A DNA stretch of 64,000 bases from Flavobacterium sp. PMTSA4 (GCF_032098525.1 NZ_CP134890.1:310001-374000); one strand, 5' to 3'; shown: positions 41,180 to 50,553, counted from the stretch's first letter. A program made the numbers and translations. The notes: a model not told the origin generated them from the letters alone.

Positions 41180-42361
41180 TTATAGTAATTCATAAATTCC
41201 AGCAGAACCTTGACCGGTTCCAACACACATAGTTACAATACCGTATTTGTTTCCTCTTCGTTTCATTTCATCAAATAATTGAACCGAAAGTTTAGCACCA
41301 GTACAACCCAGTGGATGGCCTAATGCAATAGCACCACCATTAACATTAACGATATCAGGATTTAGGTCTAATTCTCTTATTACAGCTAAAGATTGTGAAG
41401 CAAAGGCTTCGTTTAATTCAATTAATTCAATGTCATTTAGCGATAAACCTGCTTGTTTTAATGCTTTTGGAATGGCTTTTACAGGACCAATTCCCATAAT
41501 GCGAGGTTCAACTCCAGCAGAGGCAAAGTTTACCAAACGTGCAATAGGAGTAACGCCTAATTCTTTGACTAACTCTTCACTCATGATTAAAACAAAGGCA
41601 GCACCATCACTCATTTGCGATGAATTACCGGCAGTTACACTTCCATCAGCTGCAAAAACAGGTCTTAGTTTTGCCAAAGCTTCTAAATTAGTATCGGCTC
41701 TTGGACCTTCGTCTTTGGTTACGGTATATGATTTGGTTTCCTTTTTACTGTTTTCGTTTATAAATGTCTGGTTGATTGTAATTGGAACAATTTGGTTGTC
41801 AAACTTACCTTCTGCTTGCGCTTTAAGTGCTTTCATGTGTGAATTAAAAGCAAACTCATCTTGATCTTCACGAGAAACATTGTATTGTTTTGCGACTGCT
41901 TCAGCCGTTAAACCCATTCCCCAGTAATAATCTTCGTGACCTTCTTTGGCTACTGAATAATCGGGTGTTGGTTTATAGCCACCCATTGGAATGAATGACA
42001 TACTTTCTGCACCACCAGCAATAATACAATCTGCCATTCCGCTTTGAATTTTAGCAGTTGCCATACCTATGGTTTCTAATCCTGAAGCACAGTAACGATT
42101 AACGGTCACACCAGGAACATCGGTTACTTTTAATCCCATCAATGAGATAAGTCTACCCACGTTTAATCCTTGTTCTGCTTCGGGCATAGCGTTTCCTACC
42201 ATAACGTCGTCGATGCGTTTCTTATCAAAATCGGGTAGTTCATTCATTAGATGTTGAATAGTTTCTGCGGCCAATTCATCAGGACGTTTGAATCTAAACA
42301 CTCCTTTTGGTGCTTTCCCTACAGCGGTTCTGTATGCTTTTACTATATATGCAGTTTTCAT
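41180..42361 (-). CDS. fadA: Acetyl-CoA acyltransferase (3-ketoacyl-CoA thiolase)
   Basis: A 393-residue thiolase that splits 3-ketoacyl-CoA in the last beta-oxidation step. The active-site Cys lies in VNRYCASGLETIG (about residue 91), the His is in the GGAIALGHPLGCTGAK motif (about 345-360), and the second Cys in MCVGTGQGSAGIYE at the C-terminus. The natural start is MKTAYIVKAYRTAVGK (42361). The longer frame from 42433 runs through the end of the preceding gene and was rejected. The start is 2 bases after the fadN stop. Confidence 0.95.
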   Translation of the reverse strand: MKTAYIVKAYRTAVGKAPKGVFRFKRPDELAAETIQHLMNELPDFDKKRIDDVMVGNAMPEAEQGLNVGRLISLMGLKVTDVPGVTVNRYCASGLETIGMATAKIQSGMADCIIAGGAESMSFIPMGGYKPTPDYSVAKEGHEDYYWGMGLTAEAVAKQYNVSREDQDEFAFNSHMKALKAQAEGKFDNQIVPITINQTFINENSKKETKSYTVTKDEGPRADTNLEALAKLRPVFAADGSVTAGNSSQMSDGAAFVLIMSEELVKELGVTPIARLVNFASAGVEPRIMGIGPVKAIPKALKQAGLSLNDIELIELNEAFASQSLAVIRELDLNPDIVNVNGGAIALGHPLGCTGAKLSVQLFDEMKRRGNKYGIVTMCVGTGQGSAGIYELL

Positions 42362-42363
42362 AA

Positions 42364-44754
42364 TTAGTTTCTTAATGGTTTTCCTTTGGTTAACATAAAT
42401 TGGATGCGTTCCAATGTTTTTCTTTCTGTACAAAGTGATAAAAATGCTTCTCTTTCGATATCTAATAAGTATTGTTCGCTTACTAAAGTTGGTTCTGATA
42501 AATCTCCACCAGCCATAACGTAAGCTAATTTGTTGGCTATCTTTTTGTCGTGTTCAGAGATGTATTTACCAGCTTCCATTTGGTCGGTTCCTACTAAGAA
42601 CATTCCTAGAGCTTGTTTTCCGAGCACTTTTACGTCAGTTCTACGGATTGGTTGCGTATATCCAGCTTCAGCCATCAATAAGGCATGTTTTTTAGCTTCT
42701 GCAATCTGTCTGTCTTTGTTGACTACCACAATGTCTTTTCCTTTTTGTAAAATTCCTAAATCAAAGGCTTCATAAGCAGAAGTAGATACTTTCGCCATGG
42801 CTACCGTTAAGAAATATTCTTGTAATACGTTTAATTCTACATCATTTTTACGGAATAAATCAGAAGCACGAAGCGTCATTTCTTTAGAACCACCACCGCC
42901 AGGAATTACCCCAACACCAAATTCGACTAAGCCAATGTAGCTTTCGGCTGCGGCAACTACTTTATCAGCATGTAGCGTCATTTCGCATCCACCGCCAAGT
43001 GTCATTCCGTGTGGTGCAACAACTACTGGAATTGAAGAGTAGCGCACACGCATCATGGTATCTTGGAACATTTTGATGGCCATATTCAATTCATCGTATT
43101 CCTGCTCTACAGCCATCATGAATATCATACCGATGTTGGCTCCAACAGAGAAATTAGCAGCTTGGTTTCCGATTACTAAACCGTTGTATTCTTTTTCGGC
43201 AAGGTCTATGGCTTTATTGATGCCTGCTAAAACATCACCGCCAATAGTATTCATTTTTGATTTAAATTCTAAATTAAGGATTCCATCACCTAAATGTTCG
43301 ATAACTGTACCGCTGTTACTCCATACTTTTTGAGTTTCACGGATGTTGTTAAGAATAATGAAACTATCTTGTCCGGGTACTTTAACCTGTGCTTTATTAG
43401 GAATAGAGTAGAAGTAGGTATTGCCTTCTTTTACAGTATAAAACGAAGTATTACCTGAAGCAATCATTTCTCCAATCCAAGCCGCAGGTTTTAATCCTTC
43501 GGCATCCATTAATTCTATTCCTTTTTGAACACCAATGGCATCCCATATTTCAAATGGTCCGTTTTCCCAACCGAAACCAGCTTTCATAGCATCATCTATC
43601 TTGTAGAAGTCATCGGTTATTTCAGGAACACGATTGGAAACGTAGGCAAACATTGCAGCGAAGTTCTTTCTGTAAAATTCTCCAGCTTTGTCTTTTCCTT
43701 TTACTAATACCTTGAATCGGTCAATAGGTTTGTCAATAGTTTTAGTTAATTCGAGTGTGGCAAAGGATGCTCTTTTATTTGCTCTGTATTCTAATGAGTT
43801 TAAGTCTAAAGTTAAGATTTCTTTGCCTACTTTTTTATAGAAACCTTGTCCCGTTTTACTTCCTAGCCATTTGTTTTCCATCATCTTATTGATGAAATCA
43901 GGAAGTTTAAACAATTCATGTGCTTCATCATTTGGACAGTTGTCATAAATACCATTGGCAACATGAACTAAAGTATCCAATCCAACCACATCAACCGTTC
44001 TAAAAGTAGCTGACTTTGGACGACCAATAACCGGACCGGTTAATTTATCTACTTCTTCAACCGTTAAATCCATTTCTTTTACCAAATGGAAAAGGCTTTG
44101 AATACCGAAGATACCAATACGGTTACCAATAAAAGCAGGAGTATCTTTTGCGATAACGGATGTTTTGCCTAAAAACTTACTACCATAATCAAACAAGAAA
44201 TCAAGAACTTCTTGTGATGTTTTTGGTCCAGGAATGATTTCAAACAGCTTTAAATAACGCGCAGGATTGAAGAAGTGTGTACCACAGAAATGCTGTTGGA
44301 AGTCATCGCTACGACCTTCACTCATAAAATGAATTGGAATACCAGATGTGTTTGAAGTAACTAAAGTTCCGGGTTTTCTATATTTATCTATTTGTTCGAA
44401 TACCAGCTTTTTGATGTCTAAACGTTCAACAACCACTTCGATTACCCAATCATAATTGCCAATTTTTGACATATCATCTGTGGTATTTCCGGTAGTTATT
44501 CTGGAAGCAAACTTTTGATTGTATATTGGAGAAGGATTCGATTTGAGTGCATTGGCTAAATGGTCATTAACCAAACGATTGCGAACTGCTTTGCTCTCTA
44601 ACGTTAATCCTTTCTTTTCTTCGGTTTCGGTTAAAGCGTTTGGAATAATATCCAAAAGCAAAACTTCTAATCCGATGTTAGCAAAATGGCAGGCAATACC
44701 AGAACCCATTATTCCGGAACCTATTACTGCTACCTTTTTTATTACTCTTTTCAT
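42364..44754 (-). CDS. fadN: 3-hydroxyacyl-CoA dehydrogenase / enoyl-CoA hydratase (FadN type)
   Basis: A 796-residue bifunctional enzyme. The NAD-binding dehydrogenase part comes first (VAVIGSGIMGSGIACHFANIG, residues about 8-28) with a C-terminal HAD domain near 190-450. The enoyl-CoA hydratase/crotonase domain comes later (about 470-690, with APHGMTLGGGCEMTLHADK and GVIPGGGGSKEM). This order is the reverse of E. coli FadB and matches B. subtilis FadN. The gene order fadN-fadA-fadE is also that of B. subtilis fadNAE, so the symbols were taken from there. Confidence 0.9.
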   Translation of the reverse strand: MKRVIKKVAVIGSGIMGSGIACHFANIGLEVLLLDIIPNALTETEEKKGLTLESKAVRNRLVNDHLANALKSNPSPIYNQKFASRITTGNTTDDMSKIGNYDWVIEVVVERLDIKKLVFEQIDKYRKPGTLVTSNTSGIPIHFMSEGRSDDFQQHFCGTHFFNPARYLKLFEIIPGPKTSQEVLDFLFDYGSKFLGKTSVIAKDTPAFIGNRIGIFGIQSLFHLVKEMDLTVEEVDKLTGPVIGRPKSATFRTVDVVGLDTLVHVANGIYDNCPNDEAHELFKLPDFINKMMENKWLGSKTGQGFYKKVGKEILTLDLNSLEYRANKRASFATLELTKTIDKPIDRFKVLVKGKDKAGEFYRKNFAAMFAYVSNRVPEITDDFYKIDDAMKAGFGWENGPFEIWDAIGVQKGIELMDAEGLKPAAWIGEMIASGNTSFYTVKEGNTYFYSIPNKAQVKVPGQDSFIILNNIRETQKVWSNSGTVIEHLGDGILNLEFKSKMNTIGGDVLAGINKAIDLAEKEYNGLVIGNQAANFSVGANIGMIFMMAVEQEYDELNMAIKMFQDTMMRVRYSSIPVVVAPHGMTLGGGCEMTLHADKVVAAAESYIGLVEFGVGVIPGGGGSKEMTLRASDLFRKNDVELNVLQEYFLTVAMAKVSTSAYEAFDLGILQKGKDIVVVNKDRQIAEAKKHALLMAEAGYTQPIRRTDVKVLGKQALGMFLVGTDQMEAGKYISEHDKKIANKLAYVMAGGDLSEPTLVSEQYLLDIEREAFLSLCTERKTLERIQFMLTKGKPLRN

Positions 44755-44772
44755 GATTGTGTTGGTTGTTTT

Positions 44773-45204
44773 TTAAAATATCTTCTTTTCTGTGATTAAT
44801 TCGTTGATAGTGTCTGCTACTTCAATAAAGTGTATTAGTTTCTCTTCTGAGATGTTGTTCTTTACTACTTCATTAAATTTTAGTACTGTTATTTTAGATT
44901 GTTCACGCATTTGTTTACCTAAATCGGTGAGGTATATTAGAACACCACGACCATCGTCTGGGTTTTTTTTGCGAATAATCAAACCTTTGTCTTCTAAGGT
45001 TTTTAAAGTTCTGGTTAGGCTGGTTGGCTCCATTCCCATGCGGTTGCTAATGTAGCTTGAAGGTGTTCCTTCTTCTTTATCAATACTTAATAAAGCAAAC
45101 CCAATGGCCATTGAGCCATCAAATTTAGAAGCTTCTTCGTTATACATTCTTGCTACGGCTTGCCAAGTAGCTCGAAGTATGTAGTCAATAGTTTTTTCTT
45201 TCAT
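44773..45204 (-). CDS. MarR-family transcriptional regulator of the fad operon
   Basis: A 143-residue winged-helix regulator. The helix-turn-helix and wing are at about 55-100 (SYISNRMGMEPTSLTRTLKTLEDKG, LIIRKKNPDDGRGVLIYLTDLG). It is the first gene of the operon, 18 bases before fadN, so it probably represses the operon and responds to a fatty acid or acyl-CoA. A 28-bp palindrome lies 29 bases upstream of its start codon (45233-45260), which fits the dimer binding site. The ligand is inferred from the neighbours. Confidence 0.9.
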   Translation of the reverse strand: MKEKTIDYILRATWQAVARMYNEEASKFDGSMAIGFALLSIDKEEGTPSSYISNRMGMEPTSLTRTLKTLEDKGLIIRKKNPDDGRGVLIYLTDLGKQMREQSKITVLKFNEVVKNNISEEKLIHFIEVADTINELITEKKIF

Positions 45205-45232
45205 GGCTTAAAATGATTTTCAAAGATAATAA

Positions 45233-45260
45233 ATATTTATTATGCACGCATAATAAATAT
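45233..45260. promoter_or_regulatory. Perfect 28-bp palindrome, likely MarR operator
   Basis: ATATTTATTATGC (45233-45245), AC, GCATAATAAATAT (45248-45260): 13-base perfect arms with a two-base gap. It lies directly in front of marR of the fad operon, where such regulators usually bind, so it is probably the autoregulatory site. No other gene starts here on the plus strand except a possible 18-residue frame at 45406. Confidence 0.7.
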
Positions 45261-45405
45261 GTTAAAAAAATATAATTAAATGTTAAGTTATTAATTTTTA
45301 AGATAGTTTAATAACATTTAAAAAGTTATTTATAACATTTATTACAAAAAATCAATAGACAATTCTCAATTATTTTATTCATAATGATATAGGAGAAGGC
45401 TGAAT

Positions 45406-45462
45406 ATGTTCTATCGGATTGATAACGTCATTAGTCAATTGAAAGAGATTTTCGTTAAATAA
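45406..45462 (+). CDS. Possible 18-residue peptide gene
   Basis: ATG at 45406 reads MFYRIDNVISQLKEIFVK and stops TAA at 45462. AGGAGAAGG lies about 5 bases before it, which is unusual in a lineage where strong Shine-Dalgarno sites are rare, and a terminator (45464-45493) starts 1 base after. It lies in the 308-base gap between marR and osmC on the strand opposite both. Chance is a real possibility for such a short frame. Confidence 0.25.
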   Translation: MFYRIDNVISQLKEIFVK

Positions 45463-45463
45463 A

Positions 45464-45493
45464 AAAAACCACGAGTTAAAGCTCGTGGTTTTT
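45464..45493. terminator. Bidirectional terminator
   Basis: AAAAACCACGAG/CTCGTGGTTTTT, loop TTAAAG. It ends osmC on the minus strand and could end the short plus-strand frame at 45406. Confidence 0.85.
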
Positions 45494-45512
45494 TTTATGA
45501 TTGTAGAAACTA

Positions 45513-45926
45513 CTAATTTAAGGTATAGTTTACCGTGATTTTTGCAGTTAATAATTTTGAAATAGGACAGTTTGCTTCAGCATCCCTAACCAGTTCTTCA
45601 AACTTAGCTTCTGATATTCCGCTAACGGTTGCTTTTAATGTTAAGTTGGATTCTGTTACGGTTCCATCAGCAAGAATAACTTCGCCTTTGGTTTGTAGTT
45701 CATCGGCAGCAAAACCTTCCGCTTGAAGATTGAAAGCCAGTTTCATTGTAAAACAGCCAGCATGTGCTGCAGCTATCAATTCTTCAGGATTGGTACCGAT
45801 ACCATCTTCAAAACGAGAGCTAAATGAATATTGAGTAGTAGATAGTACTCCACTTTGTGTTGTTAAATTTCCTTTTCCATCTTTTCCGGTGCCGTTCCAA
45901 ACAGCAGTAGCGTTTCTTTTCATCAT
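45513..45926 (-). CDS. OsmC-family peroxiredoxin
   Basis: A 137-residue OsmC/Ohr-like protein that reduces organic hydroperoxides. The reactive Cys pair is seen: GTNPEELIAAAHAGCFTMKLAF (Cys at about residue 56) and DAEANCPISKLL (about 120). The start segment TATAVWNGTGKDGKGNLTTQSG-like loop is typical of the OsmC type, read here as NATAVWNGTGKDGKGN. It is a single gene with its own terminator. Confidence 0.9.
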   Translation of the reverse strand: MMKRNATAVWNGTGKDGKGNLTTQSGVLSTTQYSFSSRFEDGIGTNPEELIAAAHAGCFTMKLAFNLQAEGFAADELQTKGEVILADGTVTESNLTLKATVSGISEAKFEELVRDAEANCPISKLLTAKITVNYTLN

Positions 45927-46020
45927 TTATAGATTTTAATTAGTTGCCCATAAATGTACAATTTTTCAATTAGAGTGATGTTAGTATTTTGTTAATAGTA
46001 TAGCTGCTGTTTTTAACAAA

Positions 46021-46048
46021 AAAGACTCTTCATTTCTGAAGAGTCTTT
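46021..46048 (-). terminator. Terminator after the DUF1761-like gene
   Basis: AAAGACTCTTC (46021-46031)/GAAGAGTCTTT (46038-46048), loop ATTTCT, T on the minus strand. Confidence 0.85.
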
Positions 46049-46069
46049 TAATATTCAAGAACTGATATT

Positions 46070-46456
46070 CTATTTCATTTTTCCATTTACCATTCCAACA
46101 ACAGCACCAATTATAGCACCCATAACTACTGATATCCCGATGTCTAAAAGCATTAAGTTGTAATCTGGAGTTGGTTTCATAGCGTAGTAGAAGAAGTTGT
46201 GAACTAACCCCATGAATATTCCAATGACTGCACCTGCTGTTGCACCAGTGGTTAATGTTGAAATGCCTGCCCATTTGGTATAGATGTAAGACATAAACAA
46301 ACCAAAAGACAAACAGCCTAACGCTATGAAAGGCATGTTTTGAGGATCTTCGCCTCCAAAATTGTCATGGAAAAGCATTCCATAAAAAAGCCAACCTAAC
46401 AGGTAGTCAACTATTCCACCGACAATACCTGCTACTAAAAAGTTTTTTACATTCAT
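46070..46456 (-). CDS. Small membrane protein, DUF1761-like
   Basis: A 128-residue protein with four membrane helices (about 5-28, 43-62, 67-90, 105-125). The second segment has FIALGCLSFGLFMSYIYTKWAG, and the third GATAGAVIGIFMGLVHNFFYY. This matches DUF1761-type proteins, predicted inner-membrane proteins with a DYLLGWLFYGMLF start. Gly is frequent in the helices (GIVGGIVDYLLGW). No function is known. It is a single-gene unit. Confidence 0.75.
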   Translation of the reverse strand: MNVKNFLVAGIVGGIVDYLLGWLFYGMLFHDNFGGEDPQNMPFIALGCLSFGLFMSYIYTKWAGISTLTTGATAGAVIGIFMGLVHNFFYYAMKPTPDYNLMLLDIGISVVMGAIIGAVVGMVNGKMK

Positions 46457-46584
46457 ATTAAAAAAGTTTAATTGGTTAATATGTTAAATTTATGGAATTA
46501 TAAATTTTGCCTAACTTATTAATAATTATATTATTAACTTTTTAACAAACAGGATTGTTAATAACGTAAATGCAATTATTTTAA

Positions 46585-47655
46585 CTATTGTTTGATTTTT
46601 CCTTGGTCAACATCTTTTAAAAATTGAATCACTCCAGGGAAGAAATTATTTGGATCATCGTATTGGGCGCAATGACCACCATTGCAAAGGACAAAACTTC
46701 CGTTTTTAACTTGCTTAGACATCCATTCCATGTGTTTTGGATCCATAGTGTCGTTTTTTGCACCAACAACCAGTGTTGGAACTGTTATTGTTTTGAGTTT
46801 TTCTCTAACATCCCAATCTTTTAAAGTAGCATCTCCGGTAATTCCAAATTCGCTTGGTCCTTGCATATAGATATATACTTCGGGATTTAGATGTTTGAAA
46901 GCTCGATTTATAGATTCAGGCCATTGGTCGATTGGCATGTTTACGATATGTTCGGTGTAGTAATGATTCATCAATAACTCCATGTATTTTGGGTTATGGT
47001 AATCTTTGTTCTTTTCGAACTCTTTTATTTGTTTAAATACTTCCGGGTCTAATTTAGGCCCGAGAACTTCTTCTGCATACTTGTTGTATTCCTGAGCGCT
47101 TGACATCATGTTGGAAATGATTAATCCTTTTAGATTTTGTTGATATTTAAAGGCGTATTCCATTGCCAGAATTCCGCCCCAAGATTGTCCTAATAGATAG
47201 AAGTTAGTATTGTCTAATTTTAAAGCTTTGCGCACTTGTTCTACTTCTTCCACAAAACGGTCTATTGTCCAAAGTTTTTTATCAGTAGGTTGATCACTGT
47301 AATACGAACCTAATTGATCATAATAAATGTACTCAATGCTTTCCTGAGGAAAATAGCCGTCAAAGTTTTCGAAGAATTCATGAGTTCCACCTGGTCCGCC
47401 GTGAAGGAGTAGTATTTTAATAGTTGGGTTGTTACCGACGGTTTTGGTCCAAACATTAAATTTTCCGACTGGTGTTTCAATAGGAATCATTTTTATTCCT
47501 CCTGTTTTTTGGTCGTCTCGGTTAGCAAAAGAAAGGTAGTTTTCTTTGACGCTATCTGAATTATTTTCTGTAGCGATTTCTTTTTTTGAATTGTCACCAC
47601 AACTTAAAAAGAAAAGAGATAGTACAAAAAGGAAATAGGTGATGTTTAATTTCAT
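46585..47655 (-). CDS. Proline iminopeptidase-like alpha/beta hydrolase, lipoprotein
   Basis: A 356-residue exported protein with lipoprotein signal (FLSC, Cys about 19). The fold is an alpha/beta hydrolase of the proline iminopeptidase group: oxyanion loop LLHGGPGGTHEFF, nucleophile elbow LLGQSWGGILAM (Ser about residue 163), Asp in VVGAKNDTMDPKHM and His in CNGGHCAQYDDP. Signature YYDQLGSYYSDQP is close to the family's DQRGxGxS. It likely trims N-terminal Pro from peptides in the periplasm or acts as an esterase. It is transcribed alone. Confidence 0.88.
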   Translation of the reverse strand: MKLNITYFLFVLSLFFLSCGDNSKKEIATENNSDSVKENYLSFANRDDQKTGGIKMIPIETPVGKFNVWTKTVGNNPTIKILLLHGGPGGTHEFFENFDGYFPQESIEYIYYDQLGSYYSDQPTDKKLWTIDRFVEEVEQVRKALKLDNTNFYLLGQSWGGILAMEYAFKYQQNLKGLIISNMMSSAQEYNKYAEEVLGPKLDPEVFKQIKEFEKNKDYHNPKYMELLMNHYYTEHIVNMPIDQWPESINRAFKHLNPEVYIYMQGPSEFGITGDATLKDWDVREKLKTITVPTLVVGAKNDTMDPKHMEWMSKQVKNGSFVLCNGGHCAQYDDPNNFFPGVIQFLKDVDQGKIKQ

Positions 47656-47795
47656 AATTTATTAGATTTAAATTAGACTTGACACAATCAAAATAAATCT
47701 AAATTTAAGCTAATTAAAAATAAGTTGGGACAAATGGCATTAAAAAATGTCCGAAAGGAGTGTTTTAATTATCGAACCTTCAATAGTAAATAAAA

Positions 47796-47827
47796 AAAGC
47801 AAGTTCATCGAGAAATGAACTTGCTTT
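47796..47827 (-). terminator. Terminator after DUF4382 gene
   Basis: AAAGCAAGTTCAT (47796-47808)/ATGAACTTGCTTT (47815-47827), loop CGAGAA, with seven T on the minus strand. Confidence 0.85.
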
Positions 47828-47850
47828 GTAATCTTATATAAAACTGTTTT

Positions 47851-48624
47851 CTAAAGCAGCAAAATAGTTCCAACTTCTGTCGTTGCACCTGCTTGTACTA
47901 CTACATCTGTTTGAATAACAGGTGCGTATGGTAGCTCAGGAGTTATGGTTAAAGTATAACTACCAGCTGGCAACCCAGTAATTTTAAATTCTCCCATGTC
48001 ATTAACACCGCTTGAATATTCTACACCAGCCATAGAAGTAGCAGTTACTGAAGCTGCAATTCCTAAAACGGATACTGTACCACTAATATTTCCTGAAACG
48101 GCAGTTGTAATTGTACGTATAACAGGTTTTAATTTATAGGTTCCGTTACCAGTTTCTATTACAGATTGATAAGCATCAAAATCTAATAAGATTTCATTTT
48201 CAATATCAGCAGTAAGTGTTTGATTAACTAATAGTTTTAAACCGCTTTGCTCCGCACTTGGCGTGCTCAAAGGATAGTTTACACCATCAACAGTAATACT
48301 GTTATTAGGACCTAAAATCAATCTGATTTGATTAACTCTAGAATCGGTTAAAACACTAGTTGCGATTATAGTATTGATACCATTTGAGAAGTCAAGTAAG
48401 TTATAAACTCCGGCAGTGGTATTTAAAACTACAGTTTCTCCATCGCCTCCAGTAACTTCCACAGCTTGCAAATCAATGTTTACTTCATCATAAGCTGCTG
48501 GTGCATCCGTCATTCTAACTTTAAAAGGATAAGATCTGGCACTTGCTGAGCTTGAATCATTACTACAGGAATTAAATACTAATAAACCTGTTACAGCAAA
48601 AAATGCAAAAATTAATTTTTTCAT
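47851..48624 (-). CDS. DUF4382 lipoprotein with carboxypeptidase-regulatory-like domain
   Basis: A 257-residue lipoprotein (signal ends NSCS, Cys about 20). The DUF4382 domain covers about 33-165: PFKVRMTDAPAAYDEVNIDLQAV and the RLILGPNNSITVDG segment, in which these proteins pair two strands with a conserved TDAP. A carboxypeptidase-regulatory/CnaB-like domain follows (about 172-257: SGTVSVLGIAASVTA, GEFKITGLPAGSYTLTI). Both are surface/periplasmic beta domains in Bacteroidota without known catalytic function. It has a perfect -7 box and its own terminator. Confidence 0.88.
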   Translation of the reverse strand: MKKLIFAFFAVTGLLVFNSCSNDSSSASARSYPFKVRMTDAPAAYDEVNIDLQAVEVTGGDGETVVLNTTAGVYNLLDFSNGINTIIATSVLTDSRVNQIRLILGPNNSITVDGVNYPLSTPSAEQSGLKLLVNQTLTADIENEILLDFDAYQSVIETGNGTYKLKPVIRTITTAVSGNISGTVSVLGIAASVTATSMAGVEYSSGVNDMGEFKITGLPAGSYTLTITPELPYAPVIQTDVVVQAGATTEVGTILLL

Positions 48625-48653
48625 AACTTTATATTTTTAGATTATTAATAATA

Positions 48654-48661
48654 CAAATTTA
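48654..48661 (-). promoter_or_regulatory. -7 promoter element TAAATTTG (minus strand)
   Basis: Perfect TAnnTTTG box 29 bases before the start of the DUF4382 gene. Confidence 0.55.
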
Positions 48662-48726
48662 GAGCTGACCTCCATAAATTGTGTTACATCAATTTTTTTA
48701 ATAATTATATAATTATAAGAATTACA

Positions 48727-48756
48727 AAAAAAGCACCTTATTTATGGTGCTTTTTT
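48727..48756 (-). terminator. Terminator after acyl-CoA synthetase
   Basis: AAAAAAGCACC/GGTGCTTTTTT hairpin ending 2 bases before the stop codon of the gene at 48759. Confidence 0.85.
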
Positions 48757-48758
48757 GG

Positions 48759-50537
48759 TTAAGAGTTAGGATAAATCCTTTGGTATAAATCTTTGTAGAG
48801 TTCTTTGACTACTTTACGTTTCAGTTTCATAGTAGGAGTTAGATGTCCGCCTTCAACCGACCAAACATCTGGTGTAAGCTCGATTTTTTTAATTTGTTCC
48901 CAATGACCAAACTTTTTATTGATAGCTTCAACTTCCTGTTCGATGCGCTCTTTTACTTCGGGATTTGAACTTATTTCTGCATTGGTTTCTCCAACATTTG
49001 TATTATGAAGTTTTGCCCATTCTTTTACAAAAGCAAAGTTTGGCTGAATAAATGCAGCAGGCATTTTTTCGCCATCACCAATAACCATAATTTGTTCTAC
49101 AAAACGAGATTGTTTCATGGCGTTTTCTAATAGCTGTGGTGCAATGTATTTTCCGCCAGAAGTTTTGAACATTTCTTTTTTGCGGTCTGTTATTTTTAAG
49201 AAACCGTCTTTATCAACTTCTCCGATATCACCCGTATGGAAATAACCATCAACAATAGCTTCGTTAGTAAGTTTTTCATCTTTATAGTAACCCATCATTA
49301 CGTTTGGTCCTTTGCAAAGGATTTCGCCGTCTTCGGCAATTTTTACTTCTACGTTTTGAATGATACGACCAGTGGTTCCAATTTTAAAACCATGATTGCG
49401 CATATCGTTCACCGAAATAACGGGAGAAGTTTCTGTTAATCCGTAGCCTTCCATGATGTAAATTTCAGCAGCTGCAAATATTCGCAATAAGCGATGTTGC
49501 ATGGCAGCACTTCCGTTGACAATCAAATCCAATCTTCCGCCTAAACCTTCTTTCCATTTTTTGAAAATAAGTTTGCGTGCAATTTTTAATTGGAACTCAT
49601 ACCACCAACCATTAGCACCGTAAGGTTCGTATTGTGCACCTAATTCTACAGCCCAAAAGAATAGTTTTCTTTTTATCCCTGTTAGTTCTGAACCTTTGGC
49701 AATAATCTTTTCATATACTTTTTCGGTAAGTCGTGGTACGCCAGTCATTACTGTTGGACGAACTTCTTTTACATTGTCGCCAATCTTTTCAATGGATTCA
49801 CCAAAATAGATTGAAACACTATAGTATTGATAGATGTAAGTTACCATTCGCTCATAAATGTGACAAATAGGCAAGAAACTTAAAGCAATGCTTTTTCCTT
49901 CGTCAAACGGAATTCGTTCGGCGCTATCCAAGACATTTGAAACAATATTGTTGTGTGATAACATTACTCCTTTTGGTCTACCTGTAGTACCCGATGTGTA
50001 AATGATTGTAGCCAGTTCTTCTGGTTTTACATTCTCTTTTCTTTCTTCTACATCTGGTTGATTGCTGTTGTCTTTTCCCAATTCAAGAAGTTCTTTCCAG
50101 TTTTTACAACCGTTTATTTCGTTTAACGAATAGACTTCTTTCAAATGGGTTAGATTCTTGCGAACGATGTTTAGTTTTCTTAATACTTCTTCGTCGGAAA
50201 CGATACAATATTTAGCCTCGCTGTGGTTTAGTATGTATTCATAATCGTCTTCGGAAATGGTTGGATAAATAGGGACGTTTTGCGCTCCAACCTGAAGCAC
50301 ACCAACATCCATTATATGCCATTCGGTTCTGTTATTAGACGATATGATAGCTATTTTATCATTTTTTTGAACGCCCAATCTTAACCATGCTCTTGAAATA
50401 GCATTGGCTTTGTCTATATATTCTTGTGTAGAGGTTTTAATCCATTGACCATTTTGTTTGGTCACTAGACATTCCGGCATATTATTTTTTTCTAACTGAT
50501 AATACGGAAAGTCAAAAAGGCGCTTGATGGCAATCAT
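48759..50537 (-). CDS. fadD: Long-chain fatty acid CoA ligase
   Basis: A 592-residue AMP-forming synthetase that activates fatty acids to acyl-CoA. Motifs: ATP/AMP-binding IIYTSGTTGRPKGVM (about 178-192), YGLTETSPV (about 365-373), TGDIGEVDKDGFLKITDRKKE (about 415-435) and the C-terminal FKTSGGKYI. The start is ATG in the A-rich leader. It is not in the fad operon but would feed it. The family also includes fatty acid ligases for lipid modification, so the symbol follows the usual long-chain group. Confidence 0.88.
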   Translation of the reverse strand: MIAIKRLFDFPYYQLEKNNMPECLVTKQNGQWIKTSTQEYIDKANAISRAWLRLGVQKNDKIAIISSNNRTEWHIMDVGVLQVGAQNVPIYPTISEDDYEYILNHSEAKYCIVSDEEVLRKLNIVRKNLTHLKEVYSLNEINGCKNWKELLELGKDNSNQPDVEERKENVKPEELATIIYTSGTTGRPKGVMLSHNNIVSNVLDSAERIPFDEGKSIALSFLPICHIYERMVTYIYQYYSVSIYFGESIEKIGDNVKEVRPTVMTGVPRLTEKVYEKIIAKGSELTGIKRKLFFWAVELGAQYEPYGANGWWYEFQLKIARKLIFKKWKEGLGGRLDLIVNGSAAMQHRLLRIFAAAEIYIMEGYGLTETSPVISVNDMRNHGFKIGTTGRIIQNVEVKIAEDGEILCKGPNVMMGYYKDEKLTNEAIVDGYFHTGDIGEVDKDGFLKITDRKKEMFKTSGGKYIAPQLLENAMKQSRFVEQIMVIGDGEKMPAAFIQPNFAFVKEWAKLHNTNVGETNAEISSNPEVKERIEQEVEAINKKFGHWEQIKKIELTPDVWSVEGGHLTPTMKLKRKVVKELYKDLYQRIYPNS

Positions 50538-50553
50538 TTAATCAAATTTTATG

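Noticed and set aside
42362..42433. Upstream start of fadA
   Set aside because: The 24 extra residues are translated from the end of fadN in another frame; the thiolase N-terminus is MKTAYIVKA.
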